64,000 nt of DNA from JAVVTQ01 sp036653595 (GCA_036653595.1 JAVVTQ010000001.1:1-64000), one strand, 5' to 3'; shown: positions 16,152 through 25,259, counted from the stretch's first letter. A program made the numbers and translations. The notes: generated from the letters alone by a model not told the origin.

Positions 16152-16784
16152 ATGATTACGAGACAGGAAATTTATGAGAGCACGCTGCATACGTTCGACA
16201 ACGAATCAAAGGCTGTTGCCGCGCTTGCGCAGACAGTAGACAAAGAGCAACTTTGCAGTGCTGTAGAGTTGCTTGCCACGACAAAAGGACGCATAATTGT
16301 CACGGGGTGTGGAACATCGGGTGCGGCGGCTCAGAAAATAGCACAGGTTTTCAACTGCGTAGACAGAGCGGCGCAATATCTAAATCCTGCCGATGCACCG
16401 CACGGCGACTACGGAATGATTCGACCGGGAGACGTGGTGATTATAATTACAAAAGGTGGCCATACAAGAGAGATGACGGAGCTTTTGCCTGTGGCACATC
16501 TTAGGGGAGCGAAGGTGCTGTGTGTAACTGAAAATAAGAACAGCACGGTATATAATGAGAGTGACTATCAAATCCTACTGAATACAGGGCTTGAGGCATG
16601 TCCTTATCAATGTCTTTCCACCACGTCGGTGACGGCGGTGTTCGCACTGTTTGATGCCATATCTGTGGCGATAATGCTCTATAATGGGATTGACACAGAG
16701 TATTTCAAAATGATACATCCCGGCGGCGGTGTGGGAGAGATGCTGAAGGCTAAGGAAAAAACAAATGGAACTCATAGTAACTGA
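16152..16784 (+). CDS. SIS-domain sugar-phosphate isomerase-like protein
   Basis: This 210-residue protein is a single SIS domain like the core of arabinose-5-phosphate isomerases (KdsD/GutQ), without the CBS pair. IIVTGCGTSGAAAQKIA contains the sugar-phosphate loop, and GDVVIIITKGGHTREM and KMIHPGGGVGEML are further landmarks. It would interconvert or bind a phosphorylated sugar in the cytoplasm. It lies 26 bp after the regulator and overlaps the NagB-like gene by 20 bp. It has no counterpart in the E. coli sgc operon. Confidence 0.85.
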   Translation: MITRQEIYESTLHTFDNESKAVAALAQTVDKEQLCSAVELLATTKGRIIVTGCGTSGAAAQKIAQVFNCVDRAAQYLNPADAPHGDYGMIRPGDVVIIITKGGHTREMTELLPVAHLRGAKVLCVTENKNSTVYNESDYQILLNTGLEACPYQCLSTTSVTAVFALFDAISVAIMLYNGIDTEYFKMIHPGGGVGEMLKAKEKTNGTHSN

Positions 16785-17496
16785 AAATTTCTCAGAAAGC
16801 AGCCGCATAGCTGCCGATATATTCGAAAAGGCCATAGCGCAAAAGCCCGACTCTCTTTTGGGACTCGCAACGGGAAGCTCAGTGACAGAGATTTACAAGA
16901 AGTTTGCGGCTGACTGTAAGTGCGGAAGAGTTGATTTTTCAAACTGCAAGAGCATAAATGTTGATGAATATATGGGTATATCCAAAGTCCATCCACAGAG
17001 CTTTGCCTATTTCATGCACGAGAATCTATTTGAGAAGACTAATTTTAAATCGGATAACATATATCTTGTAGACGGCGCAGGCGATGAGGAGAGCGAGACG
17101 TCTCATTATAACGAGTTTCTCGCATCAAAGAGAATAGACGTTTTGCTCTTGGGCGTTGGTGCCAACGGACATGTGGGATTCAACGAACCAGGCAATAAGC
17201 TGACGGCTTCAGCTCATACGGTGGCTCTTTCGAAAGAGACAATAGAAGCAAATGCGAGGTTCTTTTGCAGTAAAGATGAGGTACCGAAAAAAGCGTTCAC
17301 AATGGGAATCAGGGATATTGTCAAAGCGAGAAAAACTGTGCTCATAGCTTTTGTAAATGCAAAAGCACAAGCCTTAAAGTCGCTGTTTGAAGGTGATGAA
17401 GTCGACCCAAATCTGCCATGCAGCGTGCTGAAGCTTTGCGCCGATGCAACGGTTATAATCGATATGCAGCTCGCCAAAGCGGCGGGACTAAGGTGA
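16765..17496 (+). CDS. NagB-like glucosamine-6-phosphate deaminase/isomerase family protein
   Basis: The 243-residue protein has the NagB signatures: GLATGSSVTEIYKKF near residue 33 for phosphate binding, NVDEYMGI with the catalytic Asp, and LGVGANGHVGFNEPGNKL with the His and Glu of the ring-opening group. It may deaminate and isomerise an amino-sugar 6-phosphate, but the substrate is not fixed by these motifs. Its overlap with the SIS gene suggests coupled translation and perhaps sequential reactions. The EIIA gene starts 7 bp after it. Confidence 0.85.
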   Translation: MELIVTENFSESSRIAADIFEKAIAQKPDSLLGLATGSSVTEIYKKFAADCKCGRVDFSNCKSINVDEYMGISKVHPQSFAYFMHENLFEKTNFKSDNIYLVDGAGDEESETSHYNEFLASKRIDVLLLGVGANGHVGFNEPGNKLTASAHTVALSKETIEANARFFCSKDEVPKKAFTMGIRDIVKARKTVLIAFVNAKAQALKSLFEGDEVDPNLPCSVLKLCADATVIIDMQLAKAAGLR

Positions 17497-17503
17497 GAAA
17501 ACA

Positions 17504-17980
17504 ATGCAACAACTTAAATTTTTATCTATATTCGGCGCAGATGCCGCTTCTGACAGCGAACTGCTTTCACTTGTAGCGGACAAGCTGTACGAGGAAGGAT
17601 ATGTAAAGCAAACATACAAAAGTGCGTTGTTGGAGCGTGAAAAGAAATATCCAACAGGAATTAAAGCTGAAAAATTAGGAGTTTCAATTCCGCACACAGA
17701 TTGTGTTCATGTCAATTGCAACGCAATCGTCACAGTAACGACAAAGAACCCAATTCGCTTTAACGAGATGGGTGGAGAAAAGACGGACTTTGTCGATGTC
17801 GAATGTCTGTTTTTCATACTTCTTTGTGAGGGCGGCAATCAGATAAAGATGCTGATGAACTTTATGAAAATTATACAAAACACAAAAGATCTCGAAGCTG
17901 TAAAAGCATCAAATTCAGATGCGGAGGTCGCGGCGATACTCGGTTCATATTTAAATGGGGGGTGTGGCGCAAATGAGTGA
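17504..17980 (+). CDS. PTS sugar transporter EIIA, GatA/SgcA type
   Basis: This 158-residue domain receives phosphate from HPr. LGVSIPHTDCVHV contains the phosphorylated histidine (about residue 66). The KMLMNFMKIIQNTKDLEAV segment is typical of the fructose/galactitol EIIA fold. The gene overlaps the M42 peptidase gene by 8 bp. EIIB and EIIC are separate genes downstream, as in the gat and sgc operons. Confidence 0.9.
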   Translation: MQQLKFLSIFGADAASDSELLSLVADKLYEEGYVKQTYKSALLEREKKYPTGIKAEKLGVSIPHTDCVHVNCNAIVTVTTKNPIRFNEMGGEKTDFVDVECLFFILLCEGGNQIKMLMNFMKIIQNTKDLEAVKASNSDAEVAAILGSYLNGGCGANE

Positions 17981-19088
17981 AATTGCTAAACTGACAGGTG
18001 AACTTTCGGCGCTCCATGGAATTTCCTCACGAGAAGAGGACGTTATTTCCTATATGGAAAAAGCGTTTCAAGATCTTGGAGGAAAGGTCAAGGTGGATTC
18101 GATCGGCAATGTGATTTGCCACTTTGCTTCGGGAAAACCGGATGCGGCGCGATTGCTGATTTTTGCACATACCGATGAGATTGGATTTATCGTGCGCAAG
18201 GTTGAAGAGGACGGCTTTCTGAGACTGATGCGCGTAGGCGGTGTCACGATAAACGTTTTGCCCGGCGCTGCAGTGGACTTGCTCGGCAAAAACGGCGTCA
18301 TACGCGGTGTTGTTGGGGTAAAAAGCCACCATGTGATGACAGCGGAGGACAAGCAATACGTCCCTGAGGCAGATTCTCTTTATGTTGATATCGGAGCAGA
18401 CTCACTCGAAGAAGCGAATAGAATGGGCGTGTTCACGGGTTGTTTTGCAACCTTTGCAAGCGAAAAAGCTTTTAAACTAGGGGAAAATCTACTTTGCGGG
18501 AAGGCGATGGATGACAGAAGCTGTTGTGCAGTTCTGATTGAGTCCGCCAAAGAGATAAGCAAGCTTGCTGCCAAGAATTTGCTAGAGTGGGACGTTTATT
18601 ACGTGGCATGTGTGCAAGAGGAATTCAACGTGCGCGGAATTATGCCGGCAGTCAATGACATAAGGCCGAATGCGTCAATAGGAATGGACATCTGCATTGC
18701 CGCCGACACACCGGAACTCAAAGGATATTCCGAAATAAGGCTTGGTGGGGGACCTGCTATAACATATATGAATTTCCATGGCAGAGGAACTCTGGCAGGC
18801 GTGCTCCCGGACAAAAAACTGCTCGAAAGACTCGAAAAGACCTGTTTTGAAAATGACATACACTATCAGCACGAAGTCAGTCTTGGAATTATTACCGAAA
18901 ATGCCTTTATCTCTTTTCAAAACGAGGGCGTGCCCGTGGCTAATATATCTGTTCCGTGCAGATACACGCATACACAAATTGAAACCGTCGACTTGCGCGA
19001 TCTGGACGATATGGTAAAGATTCTCACCGGATTTGTGGCATCACTGGACAGGAACGAGAGATTTGGAAAGACTTCTAATATCAAATAA
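17973..19088 (+). CDS. M42-family metallopeptidase-like protein (FrvX/SgcX type)
   Basis: M42 proteins are dinuclear-metal aminopeptidases; FrvX and SgcX belong to PTS operons and their true substrates are unknown. The 371-residue protein retains the metal and catalytic signatures: FAHTDEIGF (His and Asp), KAMDDRSC (bridging Asp), VQEEFNVRG (catalytic Glu pair), MDICIA, and CRYTHTQIETV with the last His. The start at 17973 was chosen over 17955 for the g-rich site before it and the overlap with EIIA. It might remove an aminoacyl or acyl group from the imported sugar, which is an inference. Confidence 0.87.
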   Translation: MSEIAKLTGELSALHGISSREEDVISYMEKAFQDLGGKVKVDSIGNVICHFASGKPDAARLLIFAHTDEIGFIVRKVEEDGFLRLMRVGGVTINVLPGAAVDLLGKNGVIRGVVGVKSHHVMTAEDKQYVPEADSLYVDIGADSLEEANRMGVFTGCFATFASEKAFKLGENLLCGKAMDDRSCCAVLIESAKEISKLAAKNLLEWDVYYVACVQEEFNVRGIMPAVNDIRPNASIGMDICIAADTPELKGYSEIRLGGGPAITYMNFHGRGTLAGVLPDKKLLERLEKTCFENDIHYQHEVSLGIITENAFISFQNEGVPVANISVPCRYTHTQIETVDLRDLDDMVKILTGFVASLDRNERFGKTSNIK

Positions 19089-19105
19089 ATATAAAGGAGG
19101 AACGT

Positions 19106-19390
19106 ATGAAAACTGTTGTAACGGCTTGTGGGGTCGGTTATGCATCGTCGACAATTATTGCGGAAAGAGTCAAAGCGATACTGGAGCGCGAAGGCATGAC
19201 AAAGGATGTCAGGATACTGCAATGTACTCTAAACGAGGTGCCTGGCTACGTAGAAAGAGCAGACTGTATCATTACGTCCTCAAAGGTTTATGGTGAGTAC
19301 TCGATACCGGTATTAAATGGGGTAGCATTTATATCCGGCATTGGGATGGATCAACTCGACAAACAACTTGTCGAGATTCTGAAAAAATAA
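19106..19390 (+). CDS. PTS sugar transporter EIIB, GatB/SgcB type
   Basis: This 94-residue EIIB has TACGVGYASSTII at the N-terminus, where Cys8 is the phosphorylated residue. The length and helix-strand pattern match GatB. A strong ribosome site (aaaggagg) precedes it. It passes phosphate from EIIA (17504-17980) to the sugar carried by EIIC, which follows 18 bp later. Confidence 0.92.
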   Translation: MKTVVTACGVGYASSTIIAERVKAILEREGMTKDVRILQCTLNEVPGYVERADCIITSSKVYGEYSIPVLNGVAFISGIGMDQLDKQLVEILKK

Positions 19391-19408
19391 TAAAATCAGG
19401 AGGCAAAT

Positions 19409-20833
19409 ATGGACGTCATTGTCAATGTATTTTCATTCGTCAGCAACCTTGGCTCAACGATAATGGTTCCGCTATTTATATTGATTATCGGACTAATATT
19501 CAGGCTGGGATTGGTAAAATCGCTGCGTTCGGCTTTAACCGTCGGTGCGGGCTTCATTGGTATGAACCTGATACTCAACATCATTTGGAACTATATGATT
19601 CCAATCTCCGACGCCCTTCGCAACAAATTCGGATTTGACAGACCATACTATGATGCAGGTGGTGGTGCAGCGGGAGTTATAGCTTTTGGCACAACCGTCG
19701 GAACAATAATAATCCCCTTTATTGTTATTCTGAATCTGCTGCTCATTCTGACAAAAGTCACGAAGACAATCAACATAGACATTTGGAATTTCTGGCACTT
19801 TGCATTTACAGGCTCTGTTGTCACAATGATGGCACAGGCCGCAGGAGCAAATAACACAGAGGCTGTTATTTATGGCCTTATCGCGGCAGGAACCCACTGC
19901 ATACTCTCGCTTTTGATAGCAGATATGACTGCGCCGAGAGTGCAAGAAGAGTTTGGTATGCCCGGTGTGTCGATTTCACAGGGATTTGCCACATGCACAG
20001 TGCCGCTGCTATTCCTCTTGGACAAGATTTATGATTTGATAGCACCCAAATCAAGAGGTGAAAGCAAAAAGGAGAAAAAGGCACCGGGAAAAATTGCATC
20101 TCTGTTTGCTGAACCAATAATTATCGGTTTTATTCTCGGTATACTGCTCGGTCTTGCCGGCGCAGATTATTCAGCCGGTGCCGCAGTTGTTATTCAGACT
20201 GTTCTAAACCTCGGTGTGCAGCTTGGCGCACTAATGCTTCTTCTTCCGAGGATGATCAAGGTTATCGTAGAGGGCTTGCTGCCTGTCTCAGACGCTGTCC
20301 GCAAGTATGTTACGGAAAGACACAGTGGCAGAGAATTCTACATAGGACTTGATTCAGCTGTTCTTTTAGGACATCCGAATACACTTATCGTTTCTGTATT
20401 GCTCATCCCCATCGTTATAGTTCTTTCAATCATCATGCCGTGGAACACCACACTTCCGCTCGCAGATCTCGCAGCCACCGCGTTCTTTGTTTCTATGGCG
20501 ACTCCGATTCACCGCGGAAGCTTTTGGAAGACGCTCCTTTCTGGAACAATAATCTTTGTTATAGTTCTATCGCTCTCAAGCTACTTTGGTCCTATGATTA
20601 CACAGGCCGCAGTAACAACCGGATATGAATTCCCGGCCGGTGCACAGGGAATTACCGCACTCTCAGCAGGCAATATGTTTGCATGGATAATTGCGATGAT
20701 AATGAAGCTTAAATATGTTGGCGCCATTATCTGCGGTGCGGTTATCGGTGGAGCAATATTCTTTGTCAACAAGATAGCTTATAAGCTCTACGACTGGATT
20801 CCCTCTCCCAAAAAAGACAAAGAATCCAAGTAA
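19409..20833 (+). CDS. PTS sugar transporter EIIC, GatC/SgcC type
   Basis: This 474-residue polytopic membrane protein carries the sugar. About a dozen hydrophobic segments can be seen, with a charged loop around residues 205-225 (SRGESKKEKKAPGK). The sequence resembles galactitol-type EIIC proteins, for example FDRPYYDAGGGAAGVIAFG and TPIHRGSFWKTL. It follows EIIB and is followed 45 bp later by the epimerase gene, which has its own ribosome site. Confidence 0.92.
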   Translation: MDVIVNVFSFVSNLGSTIMVPLFILIIGLIFRLGLVKSLRSALTVGAGFIGMNLILNIIWNYMIPISDALRNKFGFDRPYYDAGGGAAGVIAFGTTVGTIIIPFIVILNLLLILTKVTKTINIDIWNFWHFAFTGSVVTMMAQAAGANNTEAVIYGLIAAGTHCILSLLIADMTAPRVQEEFGMPGVSISQGFATCTVPLLFLLDKIYDLIAPKSRGESKKEKKAPGKIASLFAEPIIIGFILGILLGLAGADYSAGAAVVIQTVLNLGVQLGALMLLLPRMIKVIVEGLLPVSDAVRKYVTERHSGREFYIGLDSAVLLGHPNTLIVSVLLIPIVIVLSIIMPWNTTLPLADLAATAFFVSMATPIHRGSFWKTLLSGTIIFVIVLSLSSYFGPMITQAAVTTGYEFPAGAQGITALSAGNMFAWIIAMIMKLKYVGAIICGAVIGGAIFFVNKIAYKLYDWIPSPKKDKESK

Positions 20834-20878
20834 ACTGTAGCAGCCGACTCTTACTCAGCGAGGGAGGGGGAAATTACG

Positions 20879-21490
20879 ATGGACAGCAAAATAATAATTT
20901 CTCCCTCGGTCGCGTCGGCCAATCAGCTTAAGCTGCGCGATGAGGTTGAATTTGCTCAGCACAAGGGTGCGAGAGATATACACATTGATATAGAAGATGG
21001 AAATTTTATTCCAAATATCACATTTGGAACAAAGACTGTAAAAGGACTTCGAAGCTGTACCGATTTGCCGTTTTCTTTTCATCTGATGGTCACCGAACAG
21101 TTTGAGTGGCTCAACTTCGCCGCTTTGATGAAACCGTCAATTGTGTTCGGGCATTACGAAGCGCTCTGCTATCCCAGGGCTTTCGTAGGCGCGGCGCGAA
21201 AGCTTGGCGTGAGGTGTGGACTGGCATTCAATCCCAAAACCCCCATAGAACAGGCTAAATATCTAATAGATGATTTGGATGGGATATTGCTTCTAGCGGT
21301 TGAACCTGATGGTATGGGGGAGAATTTTATAGAAAGTGTTTTGGAAAAAGCTGATATAATCAGAGGACTGTCCCCTAAAATAGAGATATGGGTGGATGGA
21401 AATGTCACACAGGACAGGTTGTCCATGCTCGAAGAGCACGGTGTGACAAATGCGGTTATGGGCCGCGGCTTTTTCTTCGATGACAGATGA
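20879..21490 (+). CDS. Ribulose-phosphate 3-epimerase family protein (SgcE-like)
   Basis: This 203-residue TIM barrel belongs to the pentose-5-phosphate/allulose-6-phosphate 3-epimerases. IHIDIEDGNFIPNITFG holds the metal His and Asp, FHLMV the second His, and WVDGNV the second Asp. Housekeeping RPE has VMDGHF and VDGG here, so the altered DIEDGNF and DGNV mark a specialised paralogue such as SgcE or AlsE. It probably epimerises C3 of the ketose phosphate produced by the cluster. A terminator follows directly. Confidence 0.87.
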   Translation: MDSKIIISPSVASANQLKLRDEVEFAQHKGARDIHIDIEDGNFIPNITFGTKTVKGLRSCTDLPFSFHLMVTEQFEWLNFAALMKPSIVFGHYEALCYPRAFVGAARKLGVRCGLAFNPKTPIEQAKYLIDDLDGILLLAVEPDGMGENFIESVLEKADIIRGLSPKIEIWVDGNVTQDRLSMLEEHGVTNAVMGRGFFFDDR

Positions 21491-21494
21491 TATT

Positions 21495-21530
21495 TGGCTC
21501 TGTGTTTAATCACAGAGCCCGTTGTTTTTT
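21495..21530 (+). terminator. Terminator between the epimerase and BtpA-like genes
   Basis: TGGCTCTGTG and CACAGAGCCC form a 9-10 bp stem, followed by gttgTTTTTT. It would reduce expression of the next gene from the main promoter. Confidence 0.75.
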
Positions 21531-21583
21531 GCAGAATATGCCAAACTTAGGAATTCTAAATAACATTTGTGAGGTAAAGTATA

Positions 21584-22393
21584 GTGAGCTGGCTTAAGGA
21601 AGTGACAGGAACAGAAAAGGCAATCATCGCGATGTGCCATTTGCAGGCTATGCCGGGTGACCCATATTATGACAAAAAAAGAGGAATGTCATGGGTCGTG
21701 GAAAAAGCGGCGGAAGATGTTGCAGCGCTGACTGAGGGCGGAGTTGATGCAATAATGTTCAGCAACGAATACAGTCTTCCATATTTAACTAAGGTGCGGA
21801 CCGAAACTGTGGCTGCTATGGCCCGTGTTATCGGAGAGTTAAAACCTATTATAAAAATACCGTATGGAGTTAATTGCCTTTGGGACCCGATAGCGTCGCT
21901 CGATCTTGCTGTTGCGACTGACGCTAGGTTTATAAGAGAGATATTTACTGGAGTTTATGCAAGCGACTTTGGACTTTGGGATACAGACTGCGGAAATGTA
22001 GTGCGTCATCAGCACGAAATCGGAGCCGAGAATGTAAAACTTCTGTTCAATATAGTTCCGGAAGCTGCAAAGTACCTAGCTGACAGGCCAATTGAATCAA
22101 TAGCGAAGACAACAGTGTTTAATTGCCGTCCTGATGCGCTATGCGTGTCGGGTGCTACCGCAGGCGCGGCAACGGACCCTGAAATTTTGAGGCGTGCAAA
22201 ATCCGCTGTAGGAGATACAGTGGTGCTTGCCAACACAGGATGTCGTGAGGATACAATAGAGATGCTACTTGGCATTGCCGACGGAGCAGTGGTTGGAACA
22301 ACATTTAAATATGACGGCAAATTTGAAAATCAAGTGGACATGGCGCGTGTTAAGGTGTTTATGGATAAAGTAAAGGCTGTCAGAAAAGCCTGA
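21584..22393 (+). CDS. BtpA/SgcQ family TIM-barrel protein
   Basis: This 269-residue protein belongs to the BtpA/SgcQ family (photosystem I assembly protein BtpA in cyanobacteria, SgcQ in the E. coli cluster). Family features are AMCHLQAMPGDPYYD near residue 17, GGVDAIMFSNE, KIPYGVNCLWDP and VVLANTGCREDTI. The fold is a TIM barrel, probably binding a sugar or nucleotide phosphate; no reaction has been proven. It starts with GTG after the site gaggt. It lies behind a terminator and may have its own weak promoter. Confidence 0.87.
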   Translation: MSWLKEVTGTEKAIIAMCHLQAMPGDPYYDKKRGMSWVVEKAAEDVAALTEGGVDAIMFSNEYSLPYLTKVRTETVAAMARVIGELKPIIKIPYGVNCLWDPIASLDLAVATDARFIREIFTGVYASDFGLWDTDCGNVVRHQHEIGAENVKLLFNIVPEAAKYLADRPIESIAKTTVFNCRPDALCVSGATAGAATDPEILRRAKSAVGDTVVLANTGCREDTIEMLLGIADGAVVGTTFKYDGKFENQVDMARVKVFMDKVKAVRKA

Positions 22394-22401
22394 GGCTGTC
22401 C

Positions 22402-22446
22402 AAAAAAGCAAAGCAGCGGGGGATTTCCCCGCTGCTTTGCTTTTTT
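22402..22446 (+). terminator. Strong terminator at the end of the sgc-like cluster
   Basis: A 20-bp arm, AAAAAAGCAAAGCAGCGGGG, pairs perfectly with the sequence before TTTTTTAT; the loop is 5 bases. It may work in both directions, since the SDR gene converges on it. Confidence 0.92.
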
Positions 22447-22487
22447 ATCTTAGTGCCGCCTAACATATTTACGAAAGCTCTCTTTCC

Positions 22488-23231
22488 TCAGTACGGCGCA
22501 GCGGCAAGAATCCCGCAGTCCACGGGAATTTCTGCGCCGCTGATGGCTTTGGCGTCGTCGCTTGCCAAAAACACACAGGCAGCAGCGATATCAGAGGCCT
22601 GGGGGACAGCCTTGACAGCGGCCTTTGACAAAAATCTCTCATAGCCGTCCGGCCAATCTTTTTTCAAGGTGGGGCGGTCAACCAGACCCGGCGCTACAGC
22701 ATTCACACGGATGCCGTATTGTCCGAGAGCAGACGCACAAGACAGCGTCAGTGACAGAACCCCGGCCTTCGCCGCGCAGTAGTGCGCGTGTCCGAAAGAA
22801 GGGCGAAGGGCGTCGATGGTGGTTATATTTATGATGCAGCCACCTGTTTTCGATGCTGTCATTTTTCGGGCAGCTGCTTGCGTGCAGTAGAAAACGGAAT
22901 TGAGGTCTACATCTATCATTTGCTTCCACAGCTCGGGTGTCATTTGAAAAAAATCACAGGTTGGGTAGATGCCGGCATTATTGACCAACACATCAAGATA
23001 TTCAAGCTCACCAATGACAGAATTGACCTGATTTGCGTTTGAAACGTCGAGACATACACACCGCTCGAATCCGTGTTCTTTAATAAGGGCACTTGCTTTA
23101 TCCTCGTCTATGCGCAAGTCTGCGACAACCACAAGACCGCCGTTATTTGAAAATGCTTTTGCTATCTCAAGCCCCACGCCGCTGGCGCCGCCTGTCACAA
23201 GTATTCTCTTGCCGATAAAATCTCGCTTCAT
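22488..23231 (-). CDS. Short-chain dehydrogenase/reductase
   Basis: This 247-residue classical SDR has ILVTGGASGVGLEIA for NAD(P), ADLR after strand 2 (an Asp there often favours NAD), NNAGIY, ITTIDA, and YCAAKAG with the catalytic Tyr and Lys. The canonical Ser position is replaced by Thr in ITTIDA. The substrate is unknown; sugar alcohols or uronates are possible given the neighbours. It is read from the cupin gene (10-bp gap) and converges on the sgc-like cluster. Confidence 0.87.
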   Translation of the reverse strand: MKRDFIGKRILVTGGASGVGLEIAKAFSNNGGLVVVADLRIDEDKASALIKEHGFERCVCLDVSNANQVNSVIGELEYLDVLVNNAGIYPTCDFFQMTPELWKQMIDVDLNSVFYCTQAAARKMTASKTGGCIINITTIDALRPSFGHAHYCAAKAGVLSLTLSCASALGQYGIRVNAVAPGLVDRPTLKKDWPDGYERFLSKAAVKAVPQASDIAAACVFLASDDAKAISGAEIPVDCGILAAAPY

Positions 23232-23241
23232 TATTATTCTC

Positions 23242-23601
23242 CTAATCTGTCAAAAAGTCTTCCGGTCTAAATGCGGGGAAGCTGACCGCGTAAAAGGTGA
23301 CGTTTTCGCAGCAGGGAAGTATCTCGTGCCAGTCTCCCGGCTCAATCACAGTGACAGTTCCTTTGCTTGCGCGGACTGATTTCCCATTCACTTGCATCTC
23401 ACAGCAGCCCTCGGTAAAGATGTATATCTCGTCGGAGACTGCGTGTCGGTGACGCGTCACGGTGCCGCCTGCCTCGAGTTTGGTGATGGCGACGCTGTAT
23501 TCGCGCTTGTTAATAGGCGCCGTCAGCCCGACAATTTCACCCAGCATTGACGCGCTTTCTCGAGACGAATAAGTGATGTTTTCCTCTTTTATTATTTTCA
23601 T
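23242..23601 (-). CDS. Cupin domain protein
   Basis: This 119-residue protein is a single cupin barrel. Motif 1 is TRHRHAVSDEIYIFTEG, with metal His, His and Glu; motif 2 includes EPGDWHEI with the last His. A site ggggaa lies before ATG 23601, so the longer frame to 23658 was not used. Small cupins often act as sugar-phosphate isomerases or mutarotases. It forms a two-gene unit with the SDR. Confidence 0.8.
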   Translation of the reverse strand: MKIIKEENITYSSRESASMLGEIVGLTAPINKREYSVAITKLEAGGTVTRHRHAVSDEIYIFTEGCCEMQVNGKSVRASKGTVTVIEPGDWHEILPCCENVTFYAVSFPAFRPEDFLTD

Positions 23602-23874
23602 GAATTTCCCCTTTTCCATGTTCATATTTTGCATAAATTCATTGTCTTGAAGTCGCAAAGCATAGTGTGCGGCAGAGCTTTACAGCAGTACAAATAAATT
23701 AAACCGCAGCGGCGACTCAATACAAGATTTCGTCGCAGAGAGTGCGGGCGCGCTCCGAGCTGTTTTCATGAGCAAAAAATCATACTTCGCTTTTGGCTAT
23801 TGCCAAAAATCAACGGTGAAAAGTGTGTATTCAATAGGGTTTATAGTAAGCGTCACGGCGTAAAAAACACTCGA

Positions 23875-24621
23875 TTAGAAAACAAAATTAGCGAGATAAA
23901 ACAGCAAAAATGTGTGAGCCGGATAAAAGAAATAGAAAAAGTACTTTAGCCCCGGACCTTTCTTTTTGTTGTATAGAAGTATAAAGGGCAAGGCGAGAAT
24001 CATGAAACTCTGGCAGACGTTTCCGTATTGCAGCATTTCCATGCTGTATTGACTGATGCAAAATACAACATAAACCGCACAGAGCAGGTCCTTCTTGTCG
24101 CGCAAAAAATACATGAGCACGCCCAAAACAATGAATGAAAAGCCATATTCGTTGAGGGCCAGATTTGGTATAATCCCGGTGAGCAGGTCGCCGCTAAGAG
24201 TGCGGAGAAAGGGGATGGCGGGGGGCAGAGCATAGTATAAAAGCTGCACACCGAAAATGGCGGCGAGCATAAGCAAACCTTTTTTTCGATCTCGCGCAAA
24301 CATCTCAATAGTGCTTATCAAAACGCCGACCAGCAGCAGGGGCACAAAAATATTGTGATTGCCGTATCCGGAGGCAGTGACAAAATATTTGTCCACGAAG
24401 TATCTCAAGGCAGTCATAAAAAGGCTCATAAGATATAGCCGAAGCAAGTACAGCTTTCTGTTTTTGGTATAGTGATATCCCCAAGCCATACAAAAAAGAA
24501 ACAGCGGATATGAAATTCTTCCAATTAAGCGCAGCCATTCCGGCAGCCCGACAAAATAATAGCCGATATGGTCTACCACCATTAAGATAAGCGCCAGCAT
24601 TTTAAGTGAAAAAGTGTTCAT
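23875..24621 (-). CDS. TraX-family integral membrane protein
   Basis: This 248-residue polytopic protein has the pattern of the TraX family: LKMLALILMVVDHIGYY at the N-terminus, then LRLIGRISYPLFLFCMAWGY, and near the end FFYFFYPAHTFLLFY. About eight hydrophobic spans are visible. TraX acetylates F-pilin in E. coli, but most homologues in Clostridia are chromosomal and of unknown role, probably acyl transfer to a surface molecule. It stands alone; no pilus genes are nearby. Confidence 0.78.
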   Translation of the reverse strand: MNTFSLKMLALILMVVDHIGYYFVGLPEWLRLIGRISYPLFLFCMAWGYHYTKNRKLYLLRLYLMSLFMTALRYFVDKYFVTASGYGNHNIFVPLLLVGVLISTIEMFARDRKKGLLMLAAIFGVQLLYYALPPAIPFLRTLSGDLLTGIIPNLALNEYGFSFIVLGVLMYFLRDKKDLLCAVYVVFCISQYSMEMLQYGNVCQSFMILALPFILLYNKKKGPGLKYFFYFFYPAHTFLLFYLANFVF

Positions 24622-25078
24622 GAAATATTCTCCGTTCTGGGGTGAGTGTTCGGTTCAAAGAGGCAAAAACCGACGTGCAAGATATACTCGCCGCAATGAA
24701 TTTGCTTAAATTAATATTATCACAAAATAAACATTTCTGCACTTCGGACATTTCGCACAAAAAGACCCTTTGAGAAAAAATATTGAGACAGAGAGGAAAT
24801 ACAATTTAGTTTAAGCTTGATTGAAAGCCAAAAAATTGACAGGCCGCGGTGCGCGGCTTTAGCTGCATTTCGGCCTTATTGTGATTTTTGAAAGTATCGC
24901 GGAAGACTAAAAACTTTAGAAAAAAACAGAGCATTTGGCGAGAAAATTTATGCTCAAAGAAAAATGTAGCAGATAGAAAAAAATGTTGATTTCAATTTAA
25001 AATACAAGCAAAAATGACCGACTGACCTTTTCGTTTTTCACGGATTTGCACCGTTTGGAGGTATCGGTCAATCTGCAC
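24622..25078. other. A+T-rich intergenic stretch, no gene seen
   Basis: This 457-bp stretch has no open frame with a ribosome site and no recognised RNA. It must contain the promoter of the TraX-like gene. Only short imperfect repeats, such as ggccgcggtgcgcggc, were seen. Confidence 0.6.
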
Positions 25079-25124
25079 AAAAAGCCACCGCACTATCTTT
25101 TTACGGTTAGTGCAGCGGCTTTTT
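25079..25124. terminator. Inverted repeat, possible terminator
   Basis: AAAAAGCCACCGCACTA and TAGTGCAGCGGCTTTTT pair with a few mismatches and end in T-tracts on both strands. No gene lies directly before it on either strand. Confidence 0.5.
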
Positions 25125-25259
25125 GCGACTGTGTATATATGAGCTTCGCAGGCATAATACCATCGGGTATCTCACGTGTCTGCGTGTGTATAAGGGCGGA
25201 TGCGTTTCGGGCGCAGGGTGGTTTTTTAGCAATGCTGCGACAATTCTTATAAATCCAAA

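Noticed and set aside
17160..17200. Possible loss of a catalytic Asp in the NagB-like protein (ANGH for NDGH)
   Set aside because: From memory, Firmicutes NagB proteins commonly have NGH here, so this is probably normal variation.
25046..25252. 68-residue open frame in the intergenic stretch
   Set aside because: It crosses the hairpin at 25079-25124 and has no family similarity.
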